A stretch of DNA of 55,483 bases from Daejeonella rubra (GTDB taxonomy: Bacteria > Bacteroidota > Bacteroidia > Sphingobacteriales > Sphingobacteriaceae), in assembly GCF_900103545.1 (NCBI RefSeq), contig NZ_FNHH01000028.1, forward strand, positions 1 through 55,483, given 5' to 3'. This document shows positions 27,428 to 35,582 of the stretch, one piece after another. The position numbers and the translations under genes were made by a program. Position 1 is the first letter of the stretch. The number at the start of each line of letters is the position of its first letter. The notes beneath the pieces are model-generated. The model ran no database searches, was not told the DNA's origin, and saw only the letters and a program-made list of their open reading frames with translations.

Positions 27428-28816
27428 ATGACTGCTGATCTTAAAATTCTTATTCTTGAAGACAACAGAAGTGATGCTGATTTGCTTCAACGTGAATTGA
27501 AAAAATCAGGATTGATTTTCACTTCTGAAATTGTTCAAACCCGTGTGGATTTTGAGATCGCTCTTCAAAACTTTAATCCTGATATAATTCTATCCGATTA
27601 TTCGCTTCCTGCTTTTGATGCAGTTAGTGCTTTCCACATTACACAAAGTATTTCTCCTCTCATTCCTTTTATTATTGTTTCTGGTGTCATCGGTGAGGAA
27701 AATGCTGTCGAGCTTATTAAGAATGGTGTTACCGATTATACGCCAAAGGATAAATTATTTACATTAAGCACAAAAATTAACCGGGCACTAAAGGACACAG
27801 AAGAAAGGAAAGAAAAAAAAGCTATTTCTGAAAAATTAAAAACACAAACGGTAGAATTAATCATTGCTAACAAAGAACTTATTCTTCAAAACGATGAAAA
27901 AGAAAAACGGACAGCAGACTTAATAATCTTATCAGAAGCATTAGAAGCCCAGAAAGAGGAATTAAGGAGAGCAAATGAGGATCTTTATGAAAAAGCTCAG
28001 CTATTACTTCGGCAGGAAGAAAAACTGATCAGAATAAATGACGATCTTTTTCTCTTAAATCAGGACCTTGAGAAACGGGTTTTTGAAAGAACTTGCGAAC
28101 TGGAAAATCTGAATCATGAACTTAAAGATCTGAATTTATCAAAGGATAAATTTCTTTCTGTTATTTCTCATGATCTCCGTAACCCCATAACAGCATTGAT
28201 GATCTCATCAGATAAATTAGGCCAGGATGCTGAAAAATCTATTTTTGATAAGGTCCAGCCTTTGGCGAAGATCATCCATCGTACCTCGAACCAAATTCTT
28301 CAGCAGCTGAATGAACTGGTTGAATGGGCCCAGATGCAAAGGGAAAAAGTAAGTTTTAATTCTGAAAAACTTAATTTGTTTCAAATAGTGGATCAGAGTT
28401 TCGAATTGTTAAAGGCCAATGCTCTTCAAAAAAACATTGTTCTTGAAAATAAAGTCCCTTTCGATATCTATGTTAGCGCAGATACATTAATGCTTCGTTC
28501 TATTCTTCAAAATCTGGTTACAAATGCTATTAAATATACCCCGAAAGAAGGATTTGTAACAGTAAGTGCTCAACTCAAAGATAAGATGGTGGAGGTTTGT
28601 ATCACAGATACGGGAATAGGGATGGAAGAAGATGTTTTGAAAAAACTGTTTACAAACTCTAATTCAAGTTCAGTTTCTGGTACAAATAATGAAAAAGGCT
28701 CAGGACTTGGTTTAATACTCGTAAAGGATTTTGTTATACAACACGGCGGCACTATCCGCGCTGAAAGCGAGATTGATAAAGGGACAAGAATGATTTTTTC
28801 TGTGCCTGGATATTAA
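27428..28816 (+). CDS. receiver-histidine kinase hybrid
   Basis: 462 aa: an N-terminal receiver (E11/D12, D57 in ILSDYSLP, TPKDK with lysine near 113), a coiled coil, then HisKA (SVISHDLRNPITAL) and HATPase_c (NLVTNAIKYT, DTGIGMEEDVLKKLF, GSGLGLILVKD). The linker contains one copy of the same 21-residue unit that is repeated nine times in the kinase at 25343 (VELIIANKELILQNDEKEKR), so the two share an ancestral linker. The gap 27200-27427 shows no gene. Confidence 0.88.
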   Translation: MTADLKILILEDNRSDADLLQRELKKSGLIFTSEIVQTRVDFEIALQNFNPDIILSDYSLPAFDAVSAFHITQSISPLIPFIIVSGVIGEENAVELIKNGVTDYTPKDKLFTLSTKINRALKDTEERKEKKAISEKLKTQTVELIIANKELILQNDEKEKRTADLIILSEALEAQKEELRRANEDLYEKAQLLLRQEEKLIRINDDLFLLNQDLEKRVFERTCELENLNHELKDLNLSKDKFLSVISHDLRNPITALMISSDKLGQDAEKSIFDKVQPLAKIIHRTSNQILQQLNELVEWAQMQREKVSFNSEKLNLFQIVDQSFELLKANALQKNIVLENKVPFDIYVSADTLMLRSILQNLVTNAIKYTPKEGFVTVSAQLKDKMVEVCITDTGIGMEEDVLKKLFTNSNSSSVSGTNNEKGSGLGLILVKDFVIQHGGTIRAESEIDKGTRMIFSVPGY

Positions 28817-28850
28817 GCTACGGATAGTGCAGTTGTAGCTAACTCTAATT

Positions 28851-29483
28851 CTATTCTTTTTTTCTAGCAATCAAATAGACGATAGATGTCAGAGCAGAAA
28901 CGGGCATAAAATAATCTGGATAAACTCCAAAATTAAATGCTGCGCTTGTTCCAACAATTGTCCATAAAGCAGGAATAATCACTATGTATTTTGAGAATTT
29001 TGGTTTTGTAAGGATCAAGAATCCAAATGTTAAAATCGTTGATGGACAAGGCAGTCCAATTGTAATTGTACGTATAAGCGAACCTTCCAGGACATAAATC
29101 AGAATAGGGTAAAGAACAATACCGAATATTATAAAAAAATAAGCGATATGATCCATAATTTTTCCATTATACTCAAATTCAAATTTCTTTCTGTAAAATG
29201 TCTCAATCAGAAAAATTAGTCCTTGTACCACAAAGAGTCCACCAAACACATAAGCTGTCTTATTGATTTCAGTAAAATAAGCGAAATGATAAGCTATTCC
29301 TATCCATAGCCACAATGCTCCCAAAAAACCACCAATTAGCTTATTTTTTGATTTAATCTTCGAATGTAAAATAATTGCTGATAAAATTCCTAAGATGAGT
29401 ATTATCAACTGTACAGGAAATATTTCTAAGTTATACTTTTCAAAAATTTCAAAAAAATGTTCTGTTGTAAATGGAATCTTCAT
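28851..29483 (-). CDS. DUF6064 family multi-pass membrane protein
   Basis: 210 aa, mostly hydrophobic with about seven helices. Starts MKIPFTTEHFFEIFEKYNLEIFP, the pattern I associate with DUF6064. Function unknown; convergent with the hybrid kinase. Confidence 0.7.
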   Translation of the reverse strand: MKIPFTTEHFFEIFEKYNLEIFPVQLIILILGILSAIILHSKIKSKNKLIGGFLGALWLWIGIAYHFAYFTEINKTAYVFGGLFVVQGLIFLIETFYRKKFEFEYNGKIMDHIAYFFIIFGIVLYPILIYVLEGSLIRTITIGLPCPSTILTFGFLILTKPKFSKYIVIIPALWTIVGTSAAFNFGVYPDYFMPVSALTSIVYLIARKKE

Positions 29484-29601
29484 AACCCTTTTCCTTTTAA
29501 ATTCAACAACAATTTAATGTAACTATTTTTAGAAATCTTATTAAAATGAGAGTAATGCGAATCTGCTGTTAATCCTAATTATAAAGTATGACAAAATCAT
29601 C

Positions 29602-29690
29602 ATAAACCCACTATCCGTAGTCTAATCACACTATCCGTATTTTAGCGAAGCGCTCTACGGATTTTCAATAAAAAGGAGCCGGGAGAATGC
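29602..29690 (-). repeat. dispersed repeat, copy 3
   Basis: Reverse complement contains GAAAATCCGTAGAGCGCTTC followed by GCTAAA, plus two further CTATCCGTA words at about 29611 and 29631. It matches the copies at 20981 and 31762. The gap 29484-30000 otherwise holds only the hip operators. Confidence 0.6.
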
Positions 29691-29868
29691 TGCTTATAAA
29701 TAAACAATATCAATCAAACCTCTTTCATTTCCTTAAATCATAGAAATCGGATAGTGCCAGGACGATGAACGACCGCCGCAAATAATAGTATATCAGTAAA
29801 TTGTATATCGAGTGTACGAACTGCTCACCGTTTTGTTTACATATGCTTGAAAATTATCATTTATGGTA

Positions 29869-30006
29869 GTGCATTATAATGCACCTTAATGCGAAAATAC
29901 TTATCAGGAACTATGAAATGTGTAAAAAGTGCAACATAATGCTCTTTTAGTTTTTTTTTATTAAATATTATAGCTATTTTTGATTAAATAGAGCAATATA
30001 ATGCAC
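29869..30006. promoter_or_regulatory. three palindromic HipB-type operators
   Basis: O1 GTGCATTATAATGCAC (29869-29884) is a perfect 16-bp palindrome. O2 GTGCAACATAATGCTC (29929-29944) and O3 GAGCAATATAATGCAC (29991-30006) are imperfect copies. Centres are 60 and 62 bp apart, close to six helical turns, and O3 overlaps the hipB start codon at 30001. This layout is what autoregulation by a dimeric HTH antitoxin would need. Confidence 0.75.
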
Positions 30007-30222
30007 CATTCAGAATTGGTTACTGTCCTTAAAGAAAGAAGGGAGGCCCTGGGTATCACCCAGGCGCACCTGGCTGAGCTTTCCGATGTAAGCTTGCGGA
30101 CATTAAAAGCCCTGGAGGTTGGGAAAGGCAATCCCACGCTGGAAACTATTGCTAAGCTGATAGAAGTATTGGGCATGGAACTTAAGTTAGAGATAAAAGC
30201 ACCGCAGCACGATAAACAATGA
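30001..30222 (+). CDS. hipB: HipB-like HTH antitoxin/repressor
   Basis: 73-aa Cro/CI-type HTH protein (ALGITQAHLAELSDVSLRTLKALEVGKGNPTLETIAKLIEVLG). First gene of an operon; its stop overlaps the start of the next gene in ATGA (30219-30222). Likely represses the operon through the three upstream palindromes. The operon is visibly GC-richer than its neighbours, which suggests transfer. Confidence 0.85.
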   Translation: MHHSELVTVLKERREALGITQAHLAELSDVSLRTLKALEVGKGNPTLETIAKLIEVLGMELKLEIKAPQHDKQ

Positions 30223-30548
30223 GAAAAGCAAATGTTTACCGGAATGGAGAACTGGTCGGCAGTCTTACAGAAGAAAACGTGGGTCATTATATCTTTGAAT
30301 ACGATAATGACTGGCACCGCAACGATTCAAAGCCTGCTGTAAGCCTTACGCTGCCAAAATCCCGGAAAAGGTACGAAAGCAAGTACCTGTTCCCTTTCTT
30401 TTTTAATATGCTGAGCGAAGGCGTGAACAAAAAACTGCAGTGCACCCAGTTAAAAATTGATGAGAAAGACAGCTTCGGCTTGCTGATGGCCACCAGCCAG
30501 TATGATACTATCGGCGCTATCACTGTAAAACCAGCTGACCAGGTATGA
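30219..30548 (+). CDS. hipS: HipS-like protein (HipA N-subdomain 1)
   Basis: 109 aa corresponding only to the N-terminal subdomain of HipA (Couple_hipA): MRKANVYRNGELVGSL..., ending GLLMATSQYDTIGAITVKPAD. In the HipBST system of enteropathogenic E. coli the equivalent small protein, HipS, is the antitoxin. It overlaps hipB by 4 bp and the kinase by 4 bp (30545-30548), so the three are translationally coupled. Confidence 0.82.
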   Translation: MRKANVYRNGELVGSLTEENVGHYIFEYDNDWHRNDSKPAVSLTLPKSRKRYESKYLFPFFFNMLSEGVNKKLQCTQLKIDEKDSFGLLMATSQYDTIGAITVKPADQV

Positions 30549-31543
30549 ACTTAAAAGAAATAAAACATTGTCCGGGAACTCTTGCAGAAGGATTTGATAC
30601 CTATAGCCCGCTCTGCCTGAAGAACATGTTCAATAAAAAGAAGGTGAGCCATATCTTGCCTTATGAGGCTCCGCGCAATGAGGAAGTGGAAGAGCAGTTC
30701 ATTGAAAACCGCAAGCGCATTTCTTTATCAGGCGTCCAGGAAAAGCTGAGCATGGTCTTAGAGAAAAATTATCTTCGCTTAACCCATCCTGGTGAACAGG
30801 GGACTTATATATTAAAGCCAATACCCAGGGATCTGAAAAAGGTAGATCAGGTGCCAGCTAATGAGCACCTCACCATGCAGATCGCCCGGCAGGTTTATGG
30901 GATAAAAACAGCAGAGAACGCACTGGTCTTCTTTCAGGATGGTACTCCCGCTTACCTGACCAAACGGTTTGATGTGAAAGTGGATGGTACAAAATGGGGG
31001 AAAGAAGATTTTGCTTCGCTTGCCGGCCAGTCAACTGATAGTGCCGGTCCCAATTTCAAGTATGATTATAACTATGAGGCATTAGGACTGCTTTTTCAAC
31101 AATTCGTTCCGGCATGGAGAATAGAGATAGAGAAGTATTTCTCTTTAGTCTTGTTTAATTATCTTTTTTCAAACGGCGACGCGCATCTCAAAAATTTCGC
31201 TTTACTCGAAAGCGCATCCGCCGACTATTTATTAAGTCCGGCGTATGACCTGATCAATACCCGGCTGCATGTAGATGATACTGATTTTGCCCTGACGGCA
31301 CTTTTTGCAGATAAATTCCAGTCCCGGGACTGGAAGAACCAGGGCCATGCCTCGGCTGAAGATTTTAGGGAGTTTGGCAGACGGATTGGCGTGCAACCCA
31401 AAAGGATAGATAAATTGTTAGCGCCTTTTCTTTCCAAAAAAGAACAGGTAGAAAGCCTGATCTCTAGCTCATTCCTAAATGAACCGGCCAAACGAGCTTA
31501 CCTGATGCACTATCAAACCAAAAGAAATTACCTGAACACTTAG
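30545..31543 (+). CDS. hipT: HipT-like serine/threonine kinase toxin
   Basis: 332 aa: the HipA core without its N-subdomain, very close in length to E. coli HipT (335 aa). The Gly-rich loop reads ISLSGVQEKL (Ser60, Ser62), an SxS like the autophosphorylation loop of HipT. Lys91 (YILKP), catalytic Asp212 in SNGDAHLKNF and metal-binding Asp235 in AYDL are present, so the kinase looks intact. By analogy it phosphorylates an aminoacyl-tRNA synthetase (TrpS for HipT, GltX for HipA); the target here is unknown. Confidence 0.85.
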   Translation: MNLKEIKHCPGTLAEGFDTYSPLCLKNMFNKKKVSHILPYEAPRNEEVEEQFIENRKRISLSGVQEKLSMVLEKNYLRLTHPGEQGTYILKPIPRDLKKVDQVPANEHLTMQIARQVYGIKTAENALVFFQDGTPAYLTKRFDVKVDGTKWGKEDFASLAGQSTDSAGPNFKYDYNYEALGLLFQQFVPAWRIEIEKYFSLVLFNYLFSNGDAHLKNFALLESASADYLLSPAYDLINTRLHVDDTDFALTALFADKFQSRDWKNQGHASAEDFREFGRRIGVQPKRIDKLLAPFLSKKEQVESLISSSFLNEPAKRAYLMHYQTKRNYLNT

Positions 31544-31683
31544 ATCAGCTAATGGTCTGCAATAGCAAAGCTATGCTGCGAAGAAAAATCGTTCAAGGGC
31601 TTTATCCGGTATATTCCACATTCTCTTGAGGAATTTTCGTGAATGGAAATTGTGGTGCGATTAGCGGTAGGTTTTTGGTAAAC

Positions 31684-31830
31684 GAGTCTGCAGACTCTTG
31701 TGCATTTAAAGATCCGTAGAGCACTGCACAAAACTACCGATAGTACAGTTTTTTTTGTAATTGAGGAGTCAGGAGACTCCACTTCATTTGAAATCCGTAG
31801 AGCGCTGCGCTTAACTCGACGGATAGCGCG
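31684..31830 (+). repeat. dispersed repeat, copies 4 and 5
   Basis: Degenerate copy at 31684-31746 (GAGTCTGCAGACTC, GATCCGTAGAGCACTGCAC, CTACCGATAGTAC), then a good copy at 31762-31826 (TTGAGGAGTCAGGAGACTCC, AATCCGTAGAGCGCTGCGC, TTAACTCGACGGATAG). The chromosomal side 31544-31884 contains no gene I support. Confidence 0.7.
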
Positions 31831-31850
31831 AATTTCAATCACACTTTCAA

Positions 31851-31879
31851 TAAAAAAGGCTCCAGTATTACCTGAAGCC
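31851..31879 (-). terminator. original tRNA-Ala terminator, displaced by the island
   Basis: On the minus strand GGCTTCAG GTAATA CTGGAGCC (8-bp stem) followed by TTTTTTATT, just outside the left att copy. Before insertion it lay 6 nt beyond the end of tRNA-Ala and would have terminated it. It is now 23 kb from the tRNA. Confidence 0.8.
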
Positions 31880-31884
31880 ATTTT

Positions 31885-31926
31885 CGTGGAGAATATCGGA
31901 TTCGAACCGATCACCTCTTCACTGCC
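31885..31926. other. attL-type 42-bp direct repeat (tRNA-Ala 3' fragment)
   Basis: Identical over 42 bp to 55197-55238. On the minus strand it runs from the anticodon GGC through the T arm and 3' acceptor strand of tRNA-Ala, plus two bases. Left of it is chromosome, right of it is island. Confidence 0.95.
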
Positions 31927-31994
31927 GAACAAGGCGTTTAAAGGTGTTTTAAGAGGGTTTGTCTTTTTCATTTGCGAGTAAATTTGCAGTCAAA

Positions 31995-32005
31995 TGGCAC
32001 TGTTT
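31995..32005 (+). repeat. TGGCACTGTTT terminal motif, left end
   Basis: One copy about 70 bp inside the left att; two more copies in the same orientation lie inside the right end (55137-55147, 55149-55159). Possible arm-type integrase or excisionase site. Confidence 0.5.
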
Positions 32006-32044
32006 AAGGCACACTTTTTATTACCTAAATCTTGTTGATTATCA

Positions 32045-32533
32045 TCACATTAAGCCTTCATCTGCAAAACTAAAATATGCATCTTTTGTCAGGATTATAT
32101 GATCTAATACTGGTAAGTCTAAAAACTGTCCTGCTGCTTTTAATTTCCTTGTAAGTTCTAGATCTGCATGACTAGGTTTTAAATTTCCAGATGGGTGATT
32201 ATGTACCAGGACAATCGAAGCAGCATTACATTTAAGAGCTGTTACATAAATTACTTTTGGATCACAGATCGTACCTGCTGTTCCACCTACACTGATAGGT
32301 ACAATTCCTAATACTCGATGTGCTCGATTCAGGAGAATGATTTTAAACTCTTCTATGAACTCGATTATTTCAAAGTTCCAATTACTCTGCAGTACCTGAA
32401 ATGTTTCAATAGAGGAGCTGATTTTAGGTCTATCACTCGCTTTAACCATTGTTTTATAGCTTACTTGCACTTCTGCTACTTTTAAATTTTGTTTAGTTTC
32501 CATATTTTTTTGATTTATATGGAACTCAGTCAT
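32045..32533 (-). CDS. RadC-like JAB-domain protein
   Basis: 162 aa with the JAB/MPN metal site VLVHNHPSGNLKPSHADLELT (His-x-His...Asp) near residues 108-128 and the following DHIILT. RadC-like proteins are typical cargo of Bacteroidota mobile elements; a repair role was once proposed but the activity is unproven. First gene inside the left end. Two possible starts, MTEFHINQ and METKQN (30 bp later); I keep the longer. The 430-bp gap behind it (32534-32963) contains no gene. Confidence 0.82.
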   Translation of the reverse strand: MTEFHINQKNMETKQNLKVAEVQVSYKTMVKASDRPKISSSIETFQVLQSNWNFEIIEFIEEFKIILLNRAHRVLGIVPISVGGTAGTICDPKVIYVTALKCNAASIVLVHNHPSGNLKPSHADLELTRKLKAAGQFLDLPVLDHIILTKDAYFSFADEGLM

Positions 32534-32748
32534 GCTTTAAGATCAACTTAGCAAAGGAGGAGAGGAATAAATGGACAGTGTATGGTTATGTGGGTTTATG
32601 CCTAGCTCCTTTAAGCGTGTTGAGATTGAAGCATAAATTTGAGACATACTTAATGAAAAAATAAATAGTTCAATCTGTGTCTTTAGACTAATGGAGCAGG
32701 AAATGGAAGTTGAATGGATTAGATGGGTGGAATGAGATTTTTATATTA

Positions 32749-32808
32749 CCTACACTTCAGTTGATTTTTAAGGTTTATACACCCCATGAAGGCAAGTGTA
32801 GGTTTTTG
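32749..32808 (+). other. inverted repeat followed by T-run
   Basis: CCTACACTT (32749-32757) pairs with AAGTGTAGG (32794-32802), followed by TTTTT. Could be a terminator with a large loop or a short structured RNA. No convergent plus-strand gene precedes it. Confidence 0.35.
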
Positions 32809-32862
32809 AGAATGTGGTTTGGTGAGTTTTGGAGAGTGGTATGGAAGTGGTGAGTTTGACCT

Positions 32863-32896
32863 CATTCTTTTATAAGGATTTACCTTTTAAAGAATG
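32863..32896. repeat. island hairpin repeat, full copy 1
   Basis: CATTCTTTTATAAGG facing CCTTTTAAAGAATG across 5 nt, with one unpaired base. The right arm is the island-wide motif TTTACCTTTTAAAGAATG. Confidence 0.65.
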
Positions 32897-32963
32897 CGTT
32901 TGGAATATCCAATTCAATAAGTTGACAGTTCACTAAATTGATGAGATACAGATTCAACACTAA

Positions 32964-33170
32964 TTACATATCGTGTTCTTCAATCAGTTCACCAATTTGT
33001 TTAGCGTACTCTGGCGTTATTCCCTCTGCATACCAAGTTACTCCTGATTCACCAAATTTAGCTGTTAAGTCAGCCACGAATGTGTTCCCACGATAAACTG
33101 AGTATGTACCTTCTGCAATTAGAATAATGGTCAGGTTTTCACCAACAAGGTTAACTTCAAATTGTTCCAT
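32964..33170 (-). CDS. hypothetical small protein (68 aa)
   Basis: Start at ATG 33170 (MEQFEVNLVGENLT); a TTG 6 bp upstream is not needed. Acidic, beta-rich with aromatic residues (YSVYRGNTFVADLTAKFGESGVTWYAEGI). I do not recognise it. Divergent from the 33217 gene with a 46-bp gap. Confidence 0.6.
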   Translation of the reverse strand: MEQFEVNLVGENLTIILIAEGTYSVYRGNTFVADLTAKFGESGVTWYAEGITPEYAKQIGELIEEHDM

Positions 33171-33216
33171 AAACAAAAGTACTAACTTGTTTCAATTTGG
33201 TTAATTATATTTGAGT

Positions 33217-33759
33217 ATGGGACGGTACACAGACAAGTTATACAAGAACATAAAGCACAATCTTAGTGGTTCTGGATGGTCAGGAATGAGGTATTTAGGT
33301 GTTGATGTTAATGGGATTCATCTTGTTATGCCGGAAGGTATGGAGATGAGTGAACCTTTTCAGGAGAGAATCTGGAATTTGCTTAAGGACTTACCAGATA
33401 TTGATGAGCCAGTTGAAACAGTCTACATGAGTATAAGAAAGCATGGTTGGACACACTATTATCAAACTCCAATTAATCCAAGTGGTGTTGATTTTCTGAC
33501 TGTTGGGATGAATGCGGAGACATGGACTACAAAGCCCGATTGGGAAATGCGGGTAAGGACAAATACTCTAACACGTGAAGACGTAGTAATTAACGAAGCG
33601 CAGACTAATCACCATCCAATTGGCACTTCAAGACTTTATATCGATCCTGAGTTATTTACGCAGATCTTCCAGGGTTTGGATGTAAATGAAAGCGATAAGA
33701 AAGAAGTGGATGACAAACCTGATCCAGACCAAATCCGGAAACGTATGAGACGGATATGA
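33217..33759 (+). CDS. hypothetical protein (180 aa)
   Basis: Start at ATG 33217 (MGRYTDKLYKNIKHN); a TTG 6 bp earlier is possible. Soluble, Trp/Tyr-rich middle (RKHGWTHYYQTPINPSGVDF, ETWTTKPDWEMRVRTN) and a charged C-terminal tail (DKPDPDQIRKRMRRI). No known domain recognised. Its stop directly abuts that of the convergent SOS-peptidase gene. Confidence 0.65.
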   Translation: MGRYTDKLYKNIKHNLSGSGWSGMRYLGVDVNGIHLVMPEGMEMSEPFQERIWNLLKDLPDIDEPVETVYMSIRKHGWTHYYQTPINPSGVDFLTVGMNAETWTTKPDWEMRVRTNTLTREDVVINEAQTNHHPIGTSRLYIDPELFTQIFQGLDVNESDKKEVDDKPDPDQIRKRMRRI

Positions 33760-34422
33760 TTATTTTTCTTCGAATAATTTCTCATACTCCTCAACGTCTC
33801 CTACCTTTTTGACTGTAGCTTTTTCCATCAGATTATCTGGTATTGCTTCTAACAGTTGCAATCTTTCATTAAGAGGTAAATTTTTATCTACCCAAAGATT
33901 TGCTGTCTTTTCAGTCAATAGGCAAGGCATTCGATCATGAATACTCTTCATGAATTTATTTGGAGTCCGGGTTATAATAGTACAACTATTTATTATCTCA
34001 CCTGTTGACTTATCAGTCCATGAATCCCATAGACCTGCCATTAGGGTAAATCGCTGTTGCTTCATACGTATGAGGTAAGGTTGTTTAATCTTACCCTTTT
34101 CATCAAGCTTTTGCCATTCATAAAACCCATCAGTAATAATTACACAATGTCGTTTACCTAATAAGTGTTTCCAGGTTCCTGACTGTTGAAGATTCTCTAA
34201 ACGTGCATTGAAGGTGCTAAACTTTGGTTTCTCTTTAGACCAAAAGGGTATTAAACTCCAGTAAAAATATTGTAGTTCATCAGGTTTTTCATCTGTAAAC
34301 ACAGGTAATTCAACTGTAGGAGGTAAATTGATTCCTCCAGGCTTTATTAACTCCTCTGCATACTTTAGCTGTAGCTCCTTTGCAATTTCTACAATATCTG
34401 AAGTTGAAACTCTACCACACAT
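33760..34422 (-). CDS. SOS response-associated peptidase, HMCES/YedK family
   Basis: 220 aa beginning MCGRVS: after Met removal the catalytic Cys2 forms a stable crosslink with abasic sites in single-stranded DNA. Other family residues are present: NARLENL (about 73-79), RHCVIITDGFYEW with the active-site Glu (about 90-102), and SIHDRMPCLL (about 168-177) with the conserved His. It protects abasic sites, and mobile elements often carry copies. The gene is complete. Confidence 0.92.
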   Translation of the reverse strand: MCGRVSTSDIVEIAKELQLKYAEELIKPGGINLPPTVELPVFTDEKPDELQYFYWSLIPFWSKEKPKFSTFNARLENLQQSGTWKHLLGKRHCVIITDGFYEWQKLDEKGKIKQPYLIRMKQQRFTLMAGLWDSWTDKSTGEIINSCTIITRTPNKFMKSIHDRMPCLLTEKTANLWVDKNLPLNERLQLLEAIPDNLMEKATVKKVGDVEEYEKLFEEK

Positions 34423-34488
34423 GGATTTAAGGATTAATAAATGAAGTCATCCTTATAAAAGTAACTGCTGTAAGTGAAAATTCAATGG

Positions 34489-34794
34489 TTATTTAAACTT
34501 TGGTTCTTTCCAGTAGTATTTAAACACCTTGATTGAAAACTCATGTAGTCTTTCTCTTAGTTCTTCCATTCTGGTAGATTGGAGTTTCATTTCTTTATGT
34601 GCAGCTTTAATTCCAGCAATAGGATCTCGTATTACAAAGTGCTCCAACTCGTGAAAATGCTTTGATTTACCACCATAAATGGCTTTAAACTCTTCAGGAG
34701 TATACCAGACATGCCTATTCTTATCATAAATCCATAAATTCTGCTGTAAAGCTTCTTCATGGAGCCTATCTGTTGAAGAGAAACCGAAACTCAT
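34489..34794 (-). CDS. hypothetical protein (101 aa)
   Basis: Soluble basic protein with segments NRHVWYTPEEFKAIYGGKSKHFHELEHFVIRDP and a helical C-terminus (MKLQSTRMEELRERLHEFSIKVFKYYW). Not recognised. On the same strand as its neighbours, with a 66-bp gap to the SOS-peptidase gene. Confidence 0.6.
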   Translation of the reverse strand: MSFGFSSTDRLHEEALQQNLWIYDKNRHVWYTPEEFKAIYGGKSKHFHELEHFVIRDPIAGIKAAHKEMKLQSTRMEELRERLHEFSIKVFKYYWKEPKFK

Positions 34795-34870
34795 AGAATT
34801 GCAATCTAATAACCCTGATAATTTAGTTACACAATCGAATGTTGTGTGTGGTTTTGGATGTTCTTTTCAG

Positions 34871-35185
34871 TTACCATTCAGAGTTTTCCCAACGTTCCAG
34901 ATTTGCTGTCAATGCAATAGAAATCGCTTTCAAGTCTTCATCTGAAATAGATTCACCTATGACAACCTTCCACTGTTTAGTCTCTTCATCTTGCTGAAGC
35001 CTATAGAGTGGTTTCTTGTCTTCTTCTTGAGCCAAATCAAATGTTTCATCGTCATCATCCGAAAAGTCTTCTACATTGACTTCATAAAAGTCTGCGAACA
35101 CTCCATTGGAGAGATCCATTTGAACCTCTAAAATACCTGTTGGGTGCATAGACGTAGGAACGTCTAAATCATACATGAATGCCAT
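34871..35185 (-). CDS. hypothetical acidic protein (104 aa)
   Basis: Very acidic (run FSDDDDETFDLAQEEDKK near residues 41-58). Acidic small proteins on mobile elements can be DNA mimics that block host nucleases; nothing here proves that. Not recognised. Confidence 0.6.
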   Translation of the reverse strand: MAFMYDLDVPTSMHPTGILEVQMDLSNGVFADFYEVNVEDFSDDDDETFDLAQEEDKKPLYRLQQDEETKQWKVVIGESISDEDLKAISIALTANLERWENSEW

Positions 35186-35582
35186 AATCTAATACAGTTA
35201 ATATTAATTAATGTTCTCTAGTACTTTCTTGCGAATCCAATAGTGCTGAAATCAGCTTTTATTGAACGTTACACTTAGTACTCATATACAAACATAATAA
35301 TAATACTAATATTTTTAGTATTTTGAATAAATTATTAGGTGGGATGGAATTTAGGGTGATGCTGCAACCTCATTCATTTACAAGGTTTCCTTTTAAAGAA
35401 GTAGCTTAAAATCGAAGTGTTCCAAGCTTAAGATGTTGTATATTTTGTCTACTACGTCTCTAAATATATAGTATCTGCAAAAATTATAAACATCTTTTAG
35501 TACTCTAATCAAAGTTATGTGAATGAGGCTTCCACATAAACTTTTAAATGTGACTAGCTTTTTAGATTAGAGATAAATTAAG
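35186..35582. other. gene-free gap with hairpin repeat copy 2
   Basis: 397 bp with no gene. Contains a second, diverged hairpin repeat at 35371-35402 (CATTCATTTACAAGG facing CCTTTTAAAGAAG). Confidence 0.55.

Noticed and set aside
31885..31926. A second tRNA-Ala gene at the left end
   Set aside because: Only the part from anticodon to 3' end is present; D arm and 5' acceptor are missing.
31549..31971. 140-aa minus-strand ORF reading through the left att
   Set aside because: Its resemblance to the integrase N-terminus is only the shared 42-bp tRNA fragment and the terminator hairpin behind it; not a gene remnant.
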